A stretch of DNA of 64,000 nt from Bombyx mori (lineage: Eukaryota; Arthropoda; Insecta; Lepidoptera; Bombycidae). The notes beneath the pieces are model-generated. The model was not told the DNA's origin. It ran no database searches and saw nothing but the letters and a program-made list of their open reading frames with translations. The first letter of the stretch is position 1. Every line of letters starts with the position of its first letter. The translations under genes and the position numbers were made by a program. The stretch is taken from NCBI RefSeq assembly GCF_030269925.1, contig NC_085112.1, positions 9,239,501 through 9,303,500 on the forward strand, given 5' to 3'. Positions 36,398-47,134 of the stretch are shown here, one piece after another.

Positions 36398-37092
36398 TAT
36401 TGACCGCCTGTGACGTCATGAATTTCAGTTAAGTATAATGAAACACAGACGTGATTACAATATAGTAAAATTCACCCTTATGTCTCAAGATATGTGTATG
36501 GGCTTCGAATATACTAAAATAACAGTAATCGGATTCTACCTAAGTCAAAACTGTATCATATACATAACTTCAGTTACCGTCAACGTCATGCGTGTACCCT
36601 GATGCTCCACGCCGACAATTCCTGACATGGTGCCCAAAAACGAGGAAGGCTAATCGAAGGAACAAGGAGACAAAGAAGAAGATTAAAGGAATTTGTTTAT
36701 AAATGTAAAATCAATGACTTCATGTCCTAAGGGCTAATGCGTCGTCTGACCTCAACAAAAACCAGTGTGATGTCATCAATATTAAAGGAAATTAATAATA
36801 GTCAGCGCGACGTTAGCGAATAATCGTCAATACTACATACTTCTGTTGTTGTTTTTGTTTCATAAGGAGCGTCTTAGTTATAAAATATATATGTGGATGC
36901 GTTTTTAGTCTTATAAGAGCGTGTTCACTTTTTGTTGTTCTTGAAAATTCTGCGTACCTACATGATAAAAATTAATAAATTTTTTGTTCAAAATGAAACC
37001 TGTTGTTTATCATATTTTAATTGTCTTTCATTGTCTTATGAAATTTTAATGAAGAGAAGCATATATTACTGAGTCTCTGTTATGTTATTTCA
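36398..37092. other. How intron 1, nothing recognised
   Basis: AT-rich with no repeat identified. Confidence 0.3.
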
Positions 37093-37507
37093 TCTATACT
37101 AATATTATAAAGAGGAAAGATTTGTTTGTTTGTTTGTATTGAATAGGCTCCGAAACTACTGAACCGATTTGAAAAATTCTTTCACTATTTGGAATCTACA
37201 CTATTCCCGAGTGACATAGCCAATAATCTTTTTTGAAAAAAATTAGGGATTCCTTACTAAAACTCCAATTATACAACCCAAGTTGTAAAAAAATTACCTA
37301 AAATATTCTTTACATCGCGTGTCCTGCGAAAACTATTGTTAATAGAATAAAATAAAATACGATATTATTTACAAAAGGTGTCGCGACAGCATATGTCTAA
37401 TTATTATAGTTATGCCGCAATAAGTGTTCTTTTATTTAAAAAAAATAAAACAACGTCAAATATAGTTTTTTGTTAAAGTCCCGAGCGGAGCCGGAGCCGG
37501 CCGCTAG
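37093..37507 (+). mobile_element. Helitron-like non-autonomous element (Lep1 type)
   Basis: 5' end ATCTATACTAATATTATAAA, then GTTTGTTTGTTTGTATTGAA and GAACCGATTTGAAAAATTC; 3' end CGGAGCCGGCCGCTAGT. Nearly the same sequence occurs inverted at 43648-44085, including GCGACAGCATATGTCTAA and ATGCCGCAATAAGTG. Confidence 0.75.
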
Positions 37508-38481
37508 TAAAACATATAATTCAATTTAAAACAAACACGGGTGCAGTGTGCTTGTAGAATATATAATAAAATAACAAATTTTGAAACAAAAAATGTAAAT
37601 GTCCTTCTAAATACGTAAATAGTGTTTCCATACCATCATATTGTTTACAAAAGTCATATATTTAGTCCATGTCCATAATTTAAAATAACCTCCACATTCA
37701 CAGCTAAGTAGATATAGTCAGTTGTACCGGTACGACCTCATGCGGATTATTTCCACCTACGATTATTCCAACGTTCTACATAACTAGATTTTCTGTGTAA
37801 TCACATCTGTAATTGTAATTACATGAAAACCTTGAAGAAGGAAATAGCAAGCATTAAGTAATTAATGAAAATAAGCATACTTCATTATCGATCAGTATTA
37901 TTAAGAATTTAGTTGGTGTGACCGTCCCGTGTATTTCGGTCGCGCGGTTCCGTTCGAAGTAAACCACAATTTTGACTTCTACCCAGGGCTGAAACTGCGA
38001 TACTTTAAGACAACAATTTTTTTATGGAAACTAGCGACATCTTGTAGCGGATGTCCCTAAACTTATGTTGTTAAAGTTAAGGCATTTAATTATTGTATAA
38101 CTAAACACATAAAATAATAAATCATAAAAGTCTTTATTGGTTAAAAGACAAATTGATTAAATTTTATCAATATGTGGCTTCTAAAAATTTACAAAATCCT
38201 TCATTACATATAGAATATAGGATAGGTAATATGTTACTGCCATCTATAGGAGCAATGAGAAACTAATCGAAGCGAAGCCATCTAGTAGCCGACGCCCGTA
38301 AACATTTTTGTTGAGTGCTTGAGTTGTTTATCTATAATTAATTTATGTGTATTAGCTATGCTCCTAGCCCCTGACTTAATGATCGTGTGGATTGTGTTAT
38401 CTCTTAATATCAGGTTAGCCGCAAGCTAGTTTATGTAGACAACAGATTGGCTGTCTGGTAATGGTGATGTTCACGTCCAGT
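37508..38481. other. How intron 1, nothing recognised
   Basis: AT-rich; no element supported. Confidence 0.3.
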
Positions 38482-38676
38482 CTTTTTTTTACCTATGTTG
38501 ATAGCCTTGCGAGGCTATATCAGCATTACCCTAGCGTGCAGGCTAGCTCTCAGGGCTTTAACCGGATGTGTTGCTAACACTGCCCTAGCAAGAGCAGTGC
38601 TTCGCAGAATCTACCACCGGACCGCAAACGCAACCCATTGAGAAAATCCGGCCAGAAACTCAGTGGGCTGTGTCTA
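38482..38676 (-). repeat. LINE 3'-end fragment (family B)
   Basis: T-run at the left (poly(A) of a minus-strand copy), then a hairpin ATAGCCTTGCGAGGCTAT, GAGCAGTGCTTCGCAGAATC, ACCACCGGACCGC and AACTCAGTGGGCTGTGTCT. Same family as 24750 and 57340. Confidence 0.7.
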
Positions 38677-38739
38677 TAGATAACGACCAGTGTTGACTAC
38701 TTATCATCCATATTATATATATCAAGAAGTGAAAGACTG

Positions 38740-38971
38740 TTTGGTTTAAGCGAAATTTTTGCAACTTTACAAGAGAGTCATTTAAAGTTTAAAATTAAAA
38801 AAAAAACAATGAATTGATTTTTCATATATTTGAATGGAGTAAACTTAATGGAAGCTTAATTCAAAACATCTAACTGTTGATGCTAATACCAAATAAAACG
38901 CAAGCGATAGTGTATAATATATAACAATAATATAGTTGAATATAATAGCGTATAATGTCGCTTAAACCAAA
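38740..38971. mobile_element. Small MITE-like inverted-repeat element (232 bp)
   Basis: Perfect 14-bp terminal inverted repeats TTTGGTTTAAGCGA / TCGCTTAAACCAAA enclose AT-rich DNA without coding capacity. Target duplication is not clear. Confidence 0.45.
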
Positions 38972-39001
38972 TATATGTTCACCCCTCGATATGCTCGTAG
39001 G

Positions 39002-40695
39002 GTCGCCGCACACGGGCTACTAGACACATCCACAATCGCCGACACTTGAAGCTAGAAGCGGCTACAAAAGAAGCTGACGCGCGAGACAGTCACTGGTAGT
39101 CCATGTTGGACACTTGCGGTCGGTGGCCGCTACTTTCTTAACCTTCGATCAACAATAGTAACTAGATTTCGGGTCGGTGCATAAAATCCGTCTCGTCAAA
39201 TAACAGCGCACTTGAAATGTGAGCTGTTATTTTGTTTAGTTCACTTCAAACACAGCCAATGTCAACCCGTCTCACAATACCGCAGTGTGTATTCAAAAGT
39301 TGCAAAAATAAGGCCCGAAAAAGCAATTTAACGGCCGGAATATCTTACTTTCGGTAAGTACATGAAGTATAAACTATATTGTAAGCTTTAAACTTATAAA
39401 TAATATTAAATTTTGAACAAAATTACCGATTTTTAACCACCGCTACAAATGTTGGCCAAGGCTCGGCCAACACATGGACAAACTTTTGCTTAACAGAACA
39501 GTAAATGCATGGAGTAGATTTGTGTTGTAATAATTTTTTAAAATTTGTTAGCAGCACTTCAAAATTAGTTGGTTAAAATTGGTTAATGCTGCTTTTGTGT
39601 CTGTTTGTTGGACTCTCATTAGATACTTAGCTTTCCATTTTTATTTTAGCTTTCCTAGCAATCACGTGTGCAGAATGGATCTCGATTGTCGCCAGAGAAA
39701 CAAGAGATGACTTTTATAAGCCAGCTAAGATCTCCGCTTATTGACACTGGACATCTTTGCCTTCCGTGCTCACGGCTACTGAAACGTGGCCGAAACATTG
39801 TAATAAAAATACCGCGCTTGAAACCGTTTAAACGTTGTTTTATTATGTGCACTGGTCGCGAAAACTTAAAAATATATATTACACAAAAACGTAACGCTAA
39901 TAAAATAATAAGTAATGTATAGATACTAACAAACATACATTTCCAAAACATAAAAAGTAAACAACTAAACTTTTACTTTAATTCATTAATAAATTATTTT
40001 AGTGTTAAGCGCGACTCCCTTACCTCCTGTAGTAAATAGAAATCGGCATTTCAAGAAGCAAAAATAAATAAAGCAAAACGATGTTAGTTCTCAGAGCAAT
40101 TAAGGGAAAAGTTACTTTATTTGTTGCCGTTTAAGATTGATTTAACATTAAAAGTTGTTTAAAATATGTCTTTTTATTGGTAAGTGACAGGAGTAATTTA
40201 TTGCTTTGCTCGTTTTATGTGACCAATGATCGTAAGTATTAGATAATGTTTTGGAGATTTGTGACTTTATTACTAGGTGCCATAGTTGTTATTAGTTTGA
40301 ACGTAAAAGTGTTTCAAATCTTTTTTCTCCGTTTGTTAGTAAACGAATGTAGCTATATAAGTATATATTCACGCGGACAGTTTTTGCTTTAATTTTGTAC
40401 GTATCCCTTTATCTAGTTACTATTGTTGATCGAAGTTCTTAACACGTGCTTGCAGTATCATAATGGACTCCGATGAACAAATGAAGGGAGAGGGGGTGGG
40501 GAGTCGCGCGAGTGGCTTGTGTCGGCGTTTTGTGGCCGAGCCGATCACTAGAGGCGAAGCAGTGGCGATTTGTGGCGTGTGGCGACCACCTTCGTCTACA
40601 GTGTGCGGCGAGTCCATGCAAAATGTATGAAAACAACAGGAAATAGGTCGGTGGCTGCGTTTTGTGGTTGTGGCTAGTGACTTGTGTGCGGCGAC
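39002..40695 (+). mobile_element. DNA transposon remnant carrying a broken THAP domain (about 1.7 kb)
   Basis: Ends GTCGCCGCACAC (39002-39013) and GTGTGCGGCGAC (40684-40695) are inverted repeats that continue imperfectly (CTACTAG at the left, its complement CTAGTGAC at the right). A GTA lies just outside both ends, so a 3-bp duplication is possible. Inside is a THAP coding remnant in plus orientation. The right 200 bp are rich in GTGGCGA/GCGGCGA motifs. THAP domains occur in P-element, Kolobok and some Harbinger-related elements; the superfamily is not settled. Confidence 0.55.
39259..39730 (+). pseudogene. THAP zinc-finger DNA-binding domain, split by an intron and frameshifted
   Basis: Exon 1 (39259-39353) reads MSTRLTIPQCVFKSCKNKAR KSNLTAGISYFR and ends at a GTAAGT donor. 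C-X4-C, the N and the GISYFRFP block are the THAP signature. A 296-bp intron (39354-39649, ending TTTATTTTAG) joins to exon 2, restoring RFPSN. The reading then slips by one base near 39672 into WISIVARETRDDFYKPAKIS AY and hits a stop where the C-X2-H part of the finger should be. The domain is recognisable but dead. It is the DNA-binding head of the transposon's protein. Confidence 0.6.
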
Positions 40696-42900
40696 ACGTA
40701 CATTTGCAATTAAAAAAAAACCTACAAGCTTTAACCATGAGTAAAAAACTTAACAATTTTATGTTATCACTGATATGAAACAAATTACTAAATTCAAATA
40801 TGTACCTAATATAAAACTGTATAGGTACTGTAAAAAACAATTTATTTATGAATTACACATTCACACGTATTATAAACGCGTTATTTTCACCATGAGGCTA
40901 CATGGTAAATGCATTTCCGTGCCTTTAAATTAATAATAAATGAAATGTATATAGTTACATATATGTAAACAACGTGTATAATTTATTTTCGATTAAGACT
41001 AAAGAGGATTTAATTATTCTACCATGAGTTGACGTCAATAGGCAATTAAACATTATACCCGGTGATATTAATGTAAGAATAAGAGCCTTTGGGTTTATAG
41101 ACTAATTTGTATTCAACTGTATTTTGCAATTCCAACGAGCACCTATACGTTAAACAATTGTAACTGGTTTCTAACTGCTTAGATCTCTGTTATTGTGTTT
41201 TCATAATGACACCCACAAAGCCTGTTCAATAGACCTTAATTCTGAACGCTCGACACGGGCAGAACAGAAGGCAATGCATCGACACCCATATAGTGTTATT
41301 ACTGAATCAGTTCTATAATATTCGTTTTATTGAATTTTACTGATACCTACCTAGTCAGCACAAACTAGTTTAATGTCTTCCTCCTAACACAAATTCGTGA
41401 ACAGCTTTATTAGCCACACCGGAGGTTATAAAAATTCTATTGGGCAAACAGAATGGTGTCTTCAAACCACACTGACGCTACATTGATAAATACTAATGCG
41501 CAGTGCTAAAAGTCGTAACAGTATTCTTCGGGACGATCAGTAAACAGTAATCTTGTATGGCACCGATAAAACATTAGAAGGAAACTCCGGCTTCTCCAAA
41601 CCGTGACCGTTTTGTATTTACAAACGGGTCGCGCGATTAAACCGTGAAAAATAAATATTAGGCGATAAATCAGCGAAAATGTCTGGTTTACTACATAGCT
41701 TTTATAGCCAATAAAAGAACCGTCAACCGTGGTCTGCGCTCAGAGAATAAATAGCGTAATTCTGAACGACGCACTGGAAGCTTGAATGCAGATTAACGAG
41801 TGGATTTACAAAATTTGACCCAATTTAATTTGAAATTTAATTTGTTTAATTCTACTAAAATAAAACCACTTTGTATTTGGAGTGCGATTTCAATGTATAC
41901 CTTTATTCGTAATTATCACTATTGTCCATTGCTTAATTCAATCTATCTATCAATCCCAAACAATATATCTCCTCTTGCTTCGGACACTACTGTCAGTTTC
42001 TTTGGGAAATAAATTTTTATAGTATATTAACTGGATACATAATACAAAGTGTCATTGATGAATATTTGTGCCTTTTTGTCTATTGGTTGTTAGGTTTTGT
42101 TAGAGCTGTCCATAAGCAAGTTCTATAGCATTTACATAGCTGGTTTGTGCAATGCAATTCATGGCGTTTTGCTTCAAGTATTCTTAGCTATGTGTACATA
42201 CATATTTTGTAGGTTAGCAACCAAGTTATTTGTGTAAATTAAATCGTGTCCCACTTACATTAAATTGAAACGTTTAACAGAGTTTTGTTTCTTTTATGTT
42301 TTGTCCGTAGAAATTCTGTCTTATTTATCACGCATTTATATTGTAAAGGCGTCAATTTATACTGGATCATTGAAATTCGCATGTACGACTCTGTGCTTAA
42401 TGTATTGTTTTTATGCAAATATGATTCATGTTGTTACTTATTTAGTCACTTTTCTACTGAGAATTATTGTCATTCATCACACGGTTCGAAGTAATTACTG
42501 ATGAGCGTTGTGGAACGACCTTCTCCGTCTCCGTATTGAAATCCCATTTGTTAAATTGATTTTAAGTAACACATTGCTCTTCGGATTTCGGTACGGACGA
42601 AAAGGACGCGTGAAGAACGTTGTAAATATTGTCGTGTCCCATTTTTGTATCTAACAAGAGCTGATACGTCGTTCAACGGTTTCTGTCTTTGAATAATTCA
42701 TATTAGATATACTTAATACATGACAGGCCATCGGTGATACTTGACATCGGAACCAGGAAGTCTATGTTATTGATGTCTCGCAGTTTAAACAAACTGATGC
42801 AGTTAGTCGACACATTCCAGTGTACCTACCAACGCAGAATTATGTTGCCATACCTACCTTTTATAAAATTTCGGTAGTAATTTAATCGTAGTATCTAGTC
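40696..42900. other. How intron 1, nothing recognised
   Basis: AT-rich DNA. Open frames at 41800-42012 and 42265-42501 are hydrophobic by base composition and show no domain. Confidence 0.3.
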
Positions 42901-43135
42901 AACGGCCGTCTGGTGTAGTGGTAAGTGAAATGGTCACTACACAAGGGGGTCGCGGGTTCGAATCCCGCCAAGGGGAGATATTTGTATGATAAATATAAAT
43001 GTCTTTTCCAGGGTTATGGATCTTACATTTATTTCCGTTATCTGGTACCTGTAACACAAGTTCTTTACGAACTTATCACGGGACCAGTTAACGTGGCGTG
43101 ATTGTTAGTAAATATTTATTTATTATTATTATTAA
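42901..43135 (+). repeat. tRNA-derived SINE, second family (copy 2)
   Basis: Head identical to the copy at 22465 apart from a few bases (AACGGCCGTCTGGTGTAGTG, GGTTCGAATCCC), with a 38-base shorter middle (GGGTTATGGATCTTACATTT). Ends in the same TTA-rich tail after GTGGCGTGATTGTTAGTAAA. Confidence 0.8.
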
Positions 43136-43647
43136 AGTATAATTAATATTGTAAGGTATAAACTTCAACGTGGTTCCAAGGATTAACTCTAAATTTGCAT
43201 TGCAACGATATTCTTGTGTTTGCTTGCCCACACAGAATACGATTATACGAGTATTTATGCAGGCTTATGTCTCCCGGAAAATAATGTCAATTTGGTTGCT
43301 CAACTGTGATTTGTCAGGCGGTACTTGATTACAAATAGCCTCTTGTCTACCGATACAATGCAACAATGGTTCCCCCAAAACACGACGGATACGTACGTGT
43401 TCTTTGTTTGGCTCTGTCATATAAACTTCATTTGGTCGGAGCTTATCTCGCCTATGCTTAATTTTGTTAACTAACTCGGTTAACAAAAGGCTAGCTGTGC
43501 AGCGAGACATGTTAATCATAAATACACTTCATGTCAAACTACGGTGATTACGTCACACCTTTATAATTTTCGTGTCGACGCGAGGTGCAAATTTATAGCT
43601 CTTTATGTATTAATACTCATTTGTAAGCCATGGTGTTTTATTCTATA
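43136..43647. other. How intron 1 with an unexplained open frame
   Basis: A minus-strand frame at 43265-43519 (84 codons, beginning MINMSRCTASLLLTELV) has balanced composition (KIKHRRDKLRPNEVYMTEPN, VLGEPLLHCIGRQEA) rather than the AT-biased residues of chance frames here. I do not recognise a family; it may be a fragment of a mobile-element protein. Confidence 0.25.
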
Positions 43648-44085
43648 CTAGCGGCCCGCTCCGGTTCCGCTCGGGTCTTTAACAAAAATTTCAACGATAT
43701 TTGACGTTGTTTTATTTTTTTAAATAAAATAATACTTATTGCGGCATAACTATAATAGTTAGACATATGCTGTCGCGACACTTTTTGTAAATAATAATGT
43801 GTTCTACAAAGTCGTAGTAGATTATTTTATTCTATCATCAATAGTTTACGCAGGGCACGCGACGTAAAGAATATTTTAGGTAATTTTTTTACACCTTGGG
43901 TTATACTATGGGAGTTTTAGTAAGGATCCCTATTTTTTTTTCAAAAAAGATTATAGCCTATGTCACTCGGGAATAGTGTAGCTTCCAAACAGTGAAATCA
44001 TTTTTCAAATCGGTTCAGTGATTTCGGAGCCTATTCAATACAAACAAACAAACAAATCTTGCCTCTTTATAATATTAGTAGAGAT
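43648..44085 (-). mobile_element. Helitron-like non-autonomous element (Lep1 type)
   Basis: Inverted copy of the 37093-37507 type. Minus-strand 5' end CTACTAATATTATAAAGAGG and 3' end GAGCGGGCCGCTAGT, sharing the internal GCATAACTATAAT and CATATGCTGTCGCGACA text. Confidence 0.75.
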
Positions 44086-44086
44086 A

Positions 44087-44327
44087 TTTTTTTTTTTATT
44101 GCTTAGGTGGGTGGACTAGCTCACAGCCCATCTGATATTAAGTGGTTACTGGAGCCCATAGACATCTACAACGTAAATGCGCCACCCACCTTAAGATATA
44201 AGTTCTAAGGTCTCAGCTTAGTTACAATGGCTGCCCCACCCTTCAAACCGAAACGCATTACTGCTTCACGGCAGAAATAGGCGGGGCGGTGGTACATACC
44301 CGTGCGGACTCACAAAAGGTCCTACCA
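44087..44327 (-). repeat. Bm1 SINE, tail-only copy
   Basis: Poly(T), TTGCTTAGGTGGGTGG, CGCCACCCACCTTAAGATAT, CGAAACGCATTACTGCTTCA, ending GGTCCTACCA. It abuts the Helitron-like element on the left, so one inserted beside the other's 5' end. Confidence 0.8.
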
Positions 44328-44339
44328 ATCTACCTATCT

Positions 44340-44396
44340 TTTAGTTGCATTTTATATAAAAGCGTAATTTGTTAGTTTTTTTAAACTATTATTTAT
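44340..44396 (+). repeat. Fragment of the 45566-45898 hairpin repeat
   Basis: ATAAAAGCGTAATTTGTTAG followed by TTTTTTTAAACTATT matches the end of the right arm of the inverted repeat 1.5 kb downstream. Confidence 0.5.
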
Positions 44397-44756
44397 TAAC
44401 TATGCACCTGAGATTCTATCGTAAATAGAATGCGGTGATTGTTAACGTTTCATTGTTCTTGTCAATGCCTAAGTTTTTACACGATTTGATGTCGTCTGTT
44501 AGTTAATTACATATTTAGTATTGAAGTGATTGCGTGCTCTTTGATTCCGCGGTTCGTCGACTCAACTAAACCATTTGCAATAGAACCGTGGTATGCGTGA
44601 TGCATCGCTGCTTCCCGTGTGAAAAATTCCCGTTGACTTCATTGTTATAAATTTATTCCTGTTTGTAAACGGTTCATGTTATACTAAACGAGAAAGCGGA
44701 AAAGACATCAGAGCCGTCTTTATCACATAATTATTATTTTTATCTGCTATCAAGAA

Positions 44757-44935
44757 ATAGCTCACAGCTCTGATGTAAGATGTAACCGTAGGCCCATACC
44801 ACAAGGCCTTGAACTTGATATCTAAGTCCTAACTGCTTTGGTACAACGGTTATCCTATTCTTCAAACCACACACCTGATTGCTTTAAGACAGGAATATGT
44901 GGGATTGTGATACCCACTTGTAACATGTACCAGTA
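44757..44935 (-). repeat. Very old Bm1 tail
   Basis: ATAGCTCACAGCTCTGATGT, GCCCATACCACAAG, TTGATATCTAAGTCCTAAC, ACGGTTATCCTATTCTTC and AAACCACACACCTGATTGCT follow the Bm1 tail order in minus orientation with heavy substitution. Confidence 0.5.
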
Positions 44936-45565
44936 CAAAACCGCACGTTTTCTTAATTTATAAGAATTTCTTAATCTTAATTGAGATTTTCTACATAAGA
45001 GACTACAGATATTCTAACAATCAAACCAACAAATGCTATGAATTCTTCATTAACAAAATTGATTAAAATCGTCCACGCTCTGATTACTTTATCAAGTTTA
45101 ATTATTAAAACACCAGGTTCCATTTTCACTGTCTAGACAACTACGCAGCCGCTCGACTGATTTACGCCACCTTCGTAATACACTACGGAGACGTTGCTTA
45201 AAGAAACTAATTGCATATACTGAATGAGTTCGAAAATAAAAGTGGTAACGATATGGAATCACAACGCGGACGACATAAGTGAGACCTGTATGCGTTTAGG
45301 TATGTAACTAACTGATTAACGTATACGTAAATATAACTCTTATGCTATTTCAACGGGCGTTTTATATAGTAGAATGTATCTTTTATTAATACGCTTTTAG
45401 CTTCAGATGTATGTATGTAACTGAATCTTTGAACATGATTTTGACCCCCTTCAAAACGTCGGATTAACTCGAAATTTGGTATACTTATTAAGGACCGATG
45501 ACAATTCAATATTAAACTAAATTTTGAAAAAAATTAAATTCAACTAAAACATGAAAAATAAATAA

Positions 45566-45898
45566 TAGTTTAAAAAAACTAACAAAATACGCTTTTATAG
45601 AAAATCAAGAAAAAATAGAAAATCAATTTTAATAAATTTGAATTAAAAATAGTGTAAGAAAAATTTATTTTATTGTAAAAAAACCCTGGGGTGGATGGTA
45701 TCAGTAGTTATACTTAAATATTTTATGAACAGATATGAGTAGAAGGGTTATTTTGATAATATCCTGAAAAGCACCCCACGCAATAAAATCATTTTTTCTT
45801 ACACTATTTTTAATTCAAATTTGTTAAAATTTATTTTCTATTTTTTTGTTGGATTTTCTATAAAAGCGTATTTTGTTAGTTTTTTTAAACTATTAAAT
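45566..45898. repeat. Hairpin element with about 110-bp inverted arms
   Basis: The left arm (about 45566-45685) contains TAGTTTAAAAAAACTAACAA, ATACGCTTTTATAGAAAATC and TTGAATTAAAAATAGTGTAA. Its reverse complement occurs at about 45795-45898. A 110-base spacer separates them. The DNA just upstream (45380-45480, TTAATACGCTTTTAGCTTC and GACCCCCTTCAAAACG) may belong to a larger element. No coding. Confidence 0.6.
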
Positions 45899-46219
45899 AT
45901 AGGATTAACAATACGATGACAAGCATTGTGTTAAGGAAAATAAACTTTACGTAGCAATACCGGGGACCATAATTTAGGTTAATTCTGTTTTTCTTCATAC
46001 ATTTTATATCGAACATTATTTGGACGATCACACCAAAGGCCATAAAAGTGGTCTTAAATTTTTAATAAAAACATTAAAACAGACGTGGGCGGCGAAACGA
46101 CACGGTCCGACATAAAAATCTAATCACGTCCAAAGGCGTCTAATTCCGTGCACTGATAGTTATCTCGTGCATCGAGTTACGTTATGCTAAATGAATAAAT
46201 AAATGAGAATACACTCTAC

Positions 46220-46459
46220 CTGTGGTAGGACCTCTTGTGAGTCCGCACGGGTAGGTACCACCACCTCGCCTATTCCTTTCGTGAAGCAGTAATGCGTTTC
46301 GGTTTGAAGGGTAGGGCAGCCGTTGTGACTATACAGAGACCTTAGAACTTATATCTCAAAGTGGATGGCGCATTTACGTTGTAAATGTCTATGGGCTCCA
46401 GTAACCACTTAACACCAGGTGGGCTATGAGCTCGTCCACCCATCTAAGCAATAAAAAAT
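46220..46459 (+). repeat. Bm1 SINE, tail-only copy
   Basis: CTGTGGTAGGACCTCTTGTG to CCATCTAAGCAATAAAAAA; complete tail without the tRNA-like head. Confidence 0.8.
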
Positions 46460-46863
46460 ATATATAATGCGGGAGAGGTATTATTGAATTAATGCAGTGA
46501 CTGCAGCCCTGTCATTGTCGTGAATGACAATGGAAGTGAGATTGTATTGCATTAACTGAAACCGGTAACAGCGCTTGTATGTAGAGCGGGCAAAGCTCTC
46601 GGAGAAATCGTTAACGCGTATCTACTCATTCGCTATCGTGTATTTTTAACGGAAAGCCATTCGTTCATCTACGTATCATTAGTTATACTGTCACGGTTTT
46701 TTATCTATTGCTGATGTCGTTACGTAGGTGGTCTTGAAGCTCGGAACGGCAATTGACATTTGTCATACACTGACAAGTCGCTGGTTATCCTATTGTAGTG
46801 GACACTCTACCTACGCGAGAGGCTCTCGACAGATCTTGAACGTTTCAACAAAAGAAAAACTTC

Positions 46864-47134
46864 AATAATTGAATATGCAATTTCGAAAAGGGCACATGTC
46901 GCATATTTTGTCAAATACGTTTTTTCATATAACATGTAGTTTTGAGGCTTACCTACTACACCCATTTTATAATAATTCCAGTAATTTTCAATTGCTAATT
47001 AACACTAAAATATATCTCAAAAGTTAATATTTTAAATTTTACAATGCTTTAGAAAATAATCAGTTTTTTTTCATTTCCTGGACATTTTACATTTTCAGAG
47101 ATGTGCCCTTTTCGAAATTGCATATTCAATTATT
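46864..47134. mobile_element. MITE with perfect 34-bp inverted ends (271 bp)
   Basis: AATAATTGAATATGCAATTT continuing through CGAAAAGGGCACAT at 46864-46897 recurs as an exact reverse complement at 47101-47134. Interior AT-rich, no coding. Perfect ends suggest a young insertion. Target duplication not resolved. Confidence 0.65.

Noticed and set aside
42265..42501. Hydrophobic open frames as a small membrane protein
   Set aside because: Two overlapping frames are both hydrophobic because of T-rich sequence; there is no domain, splice context or conserved start.
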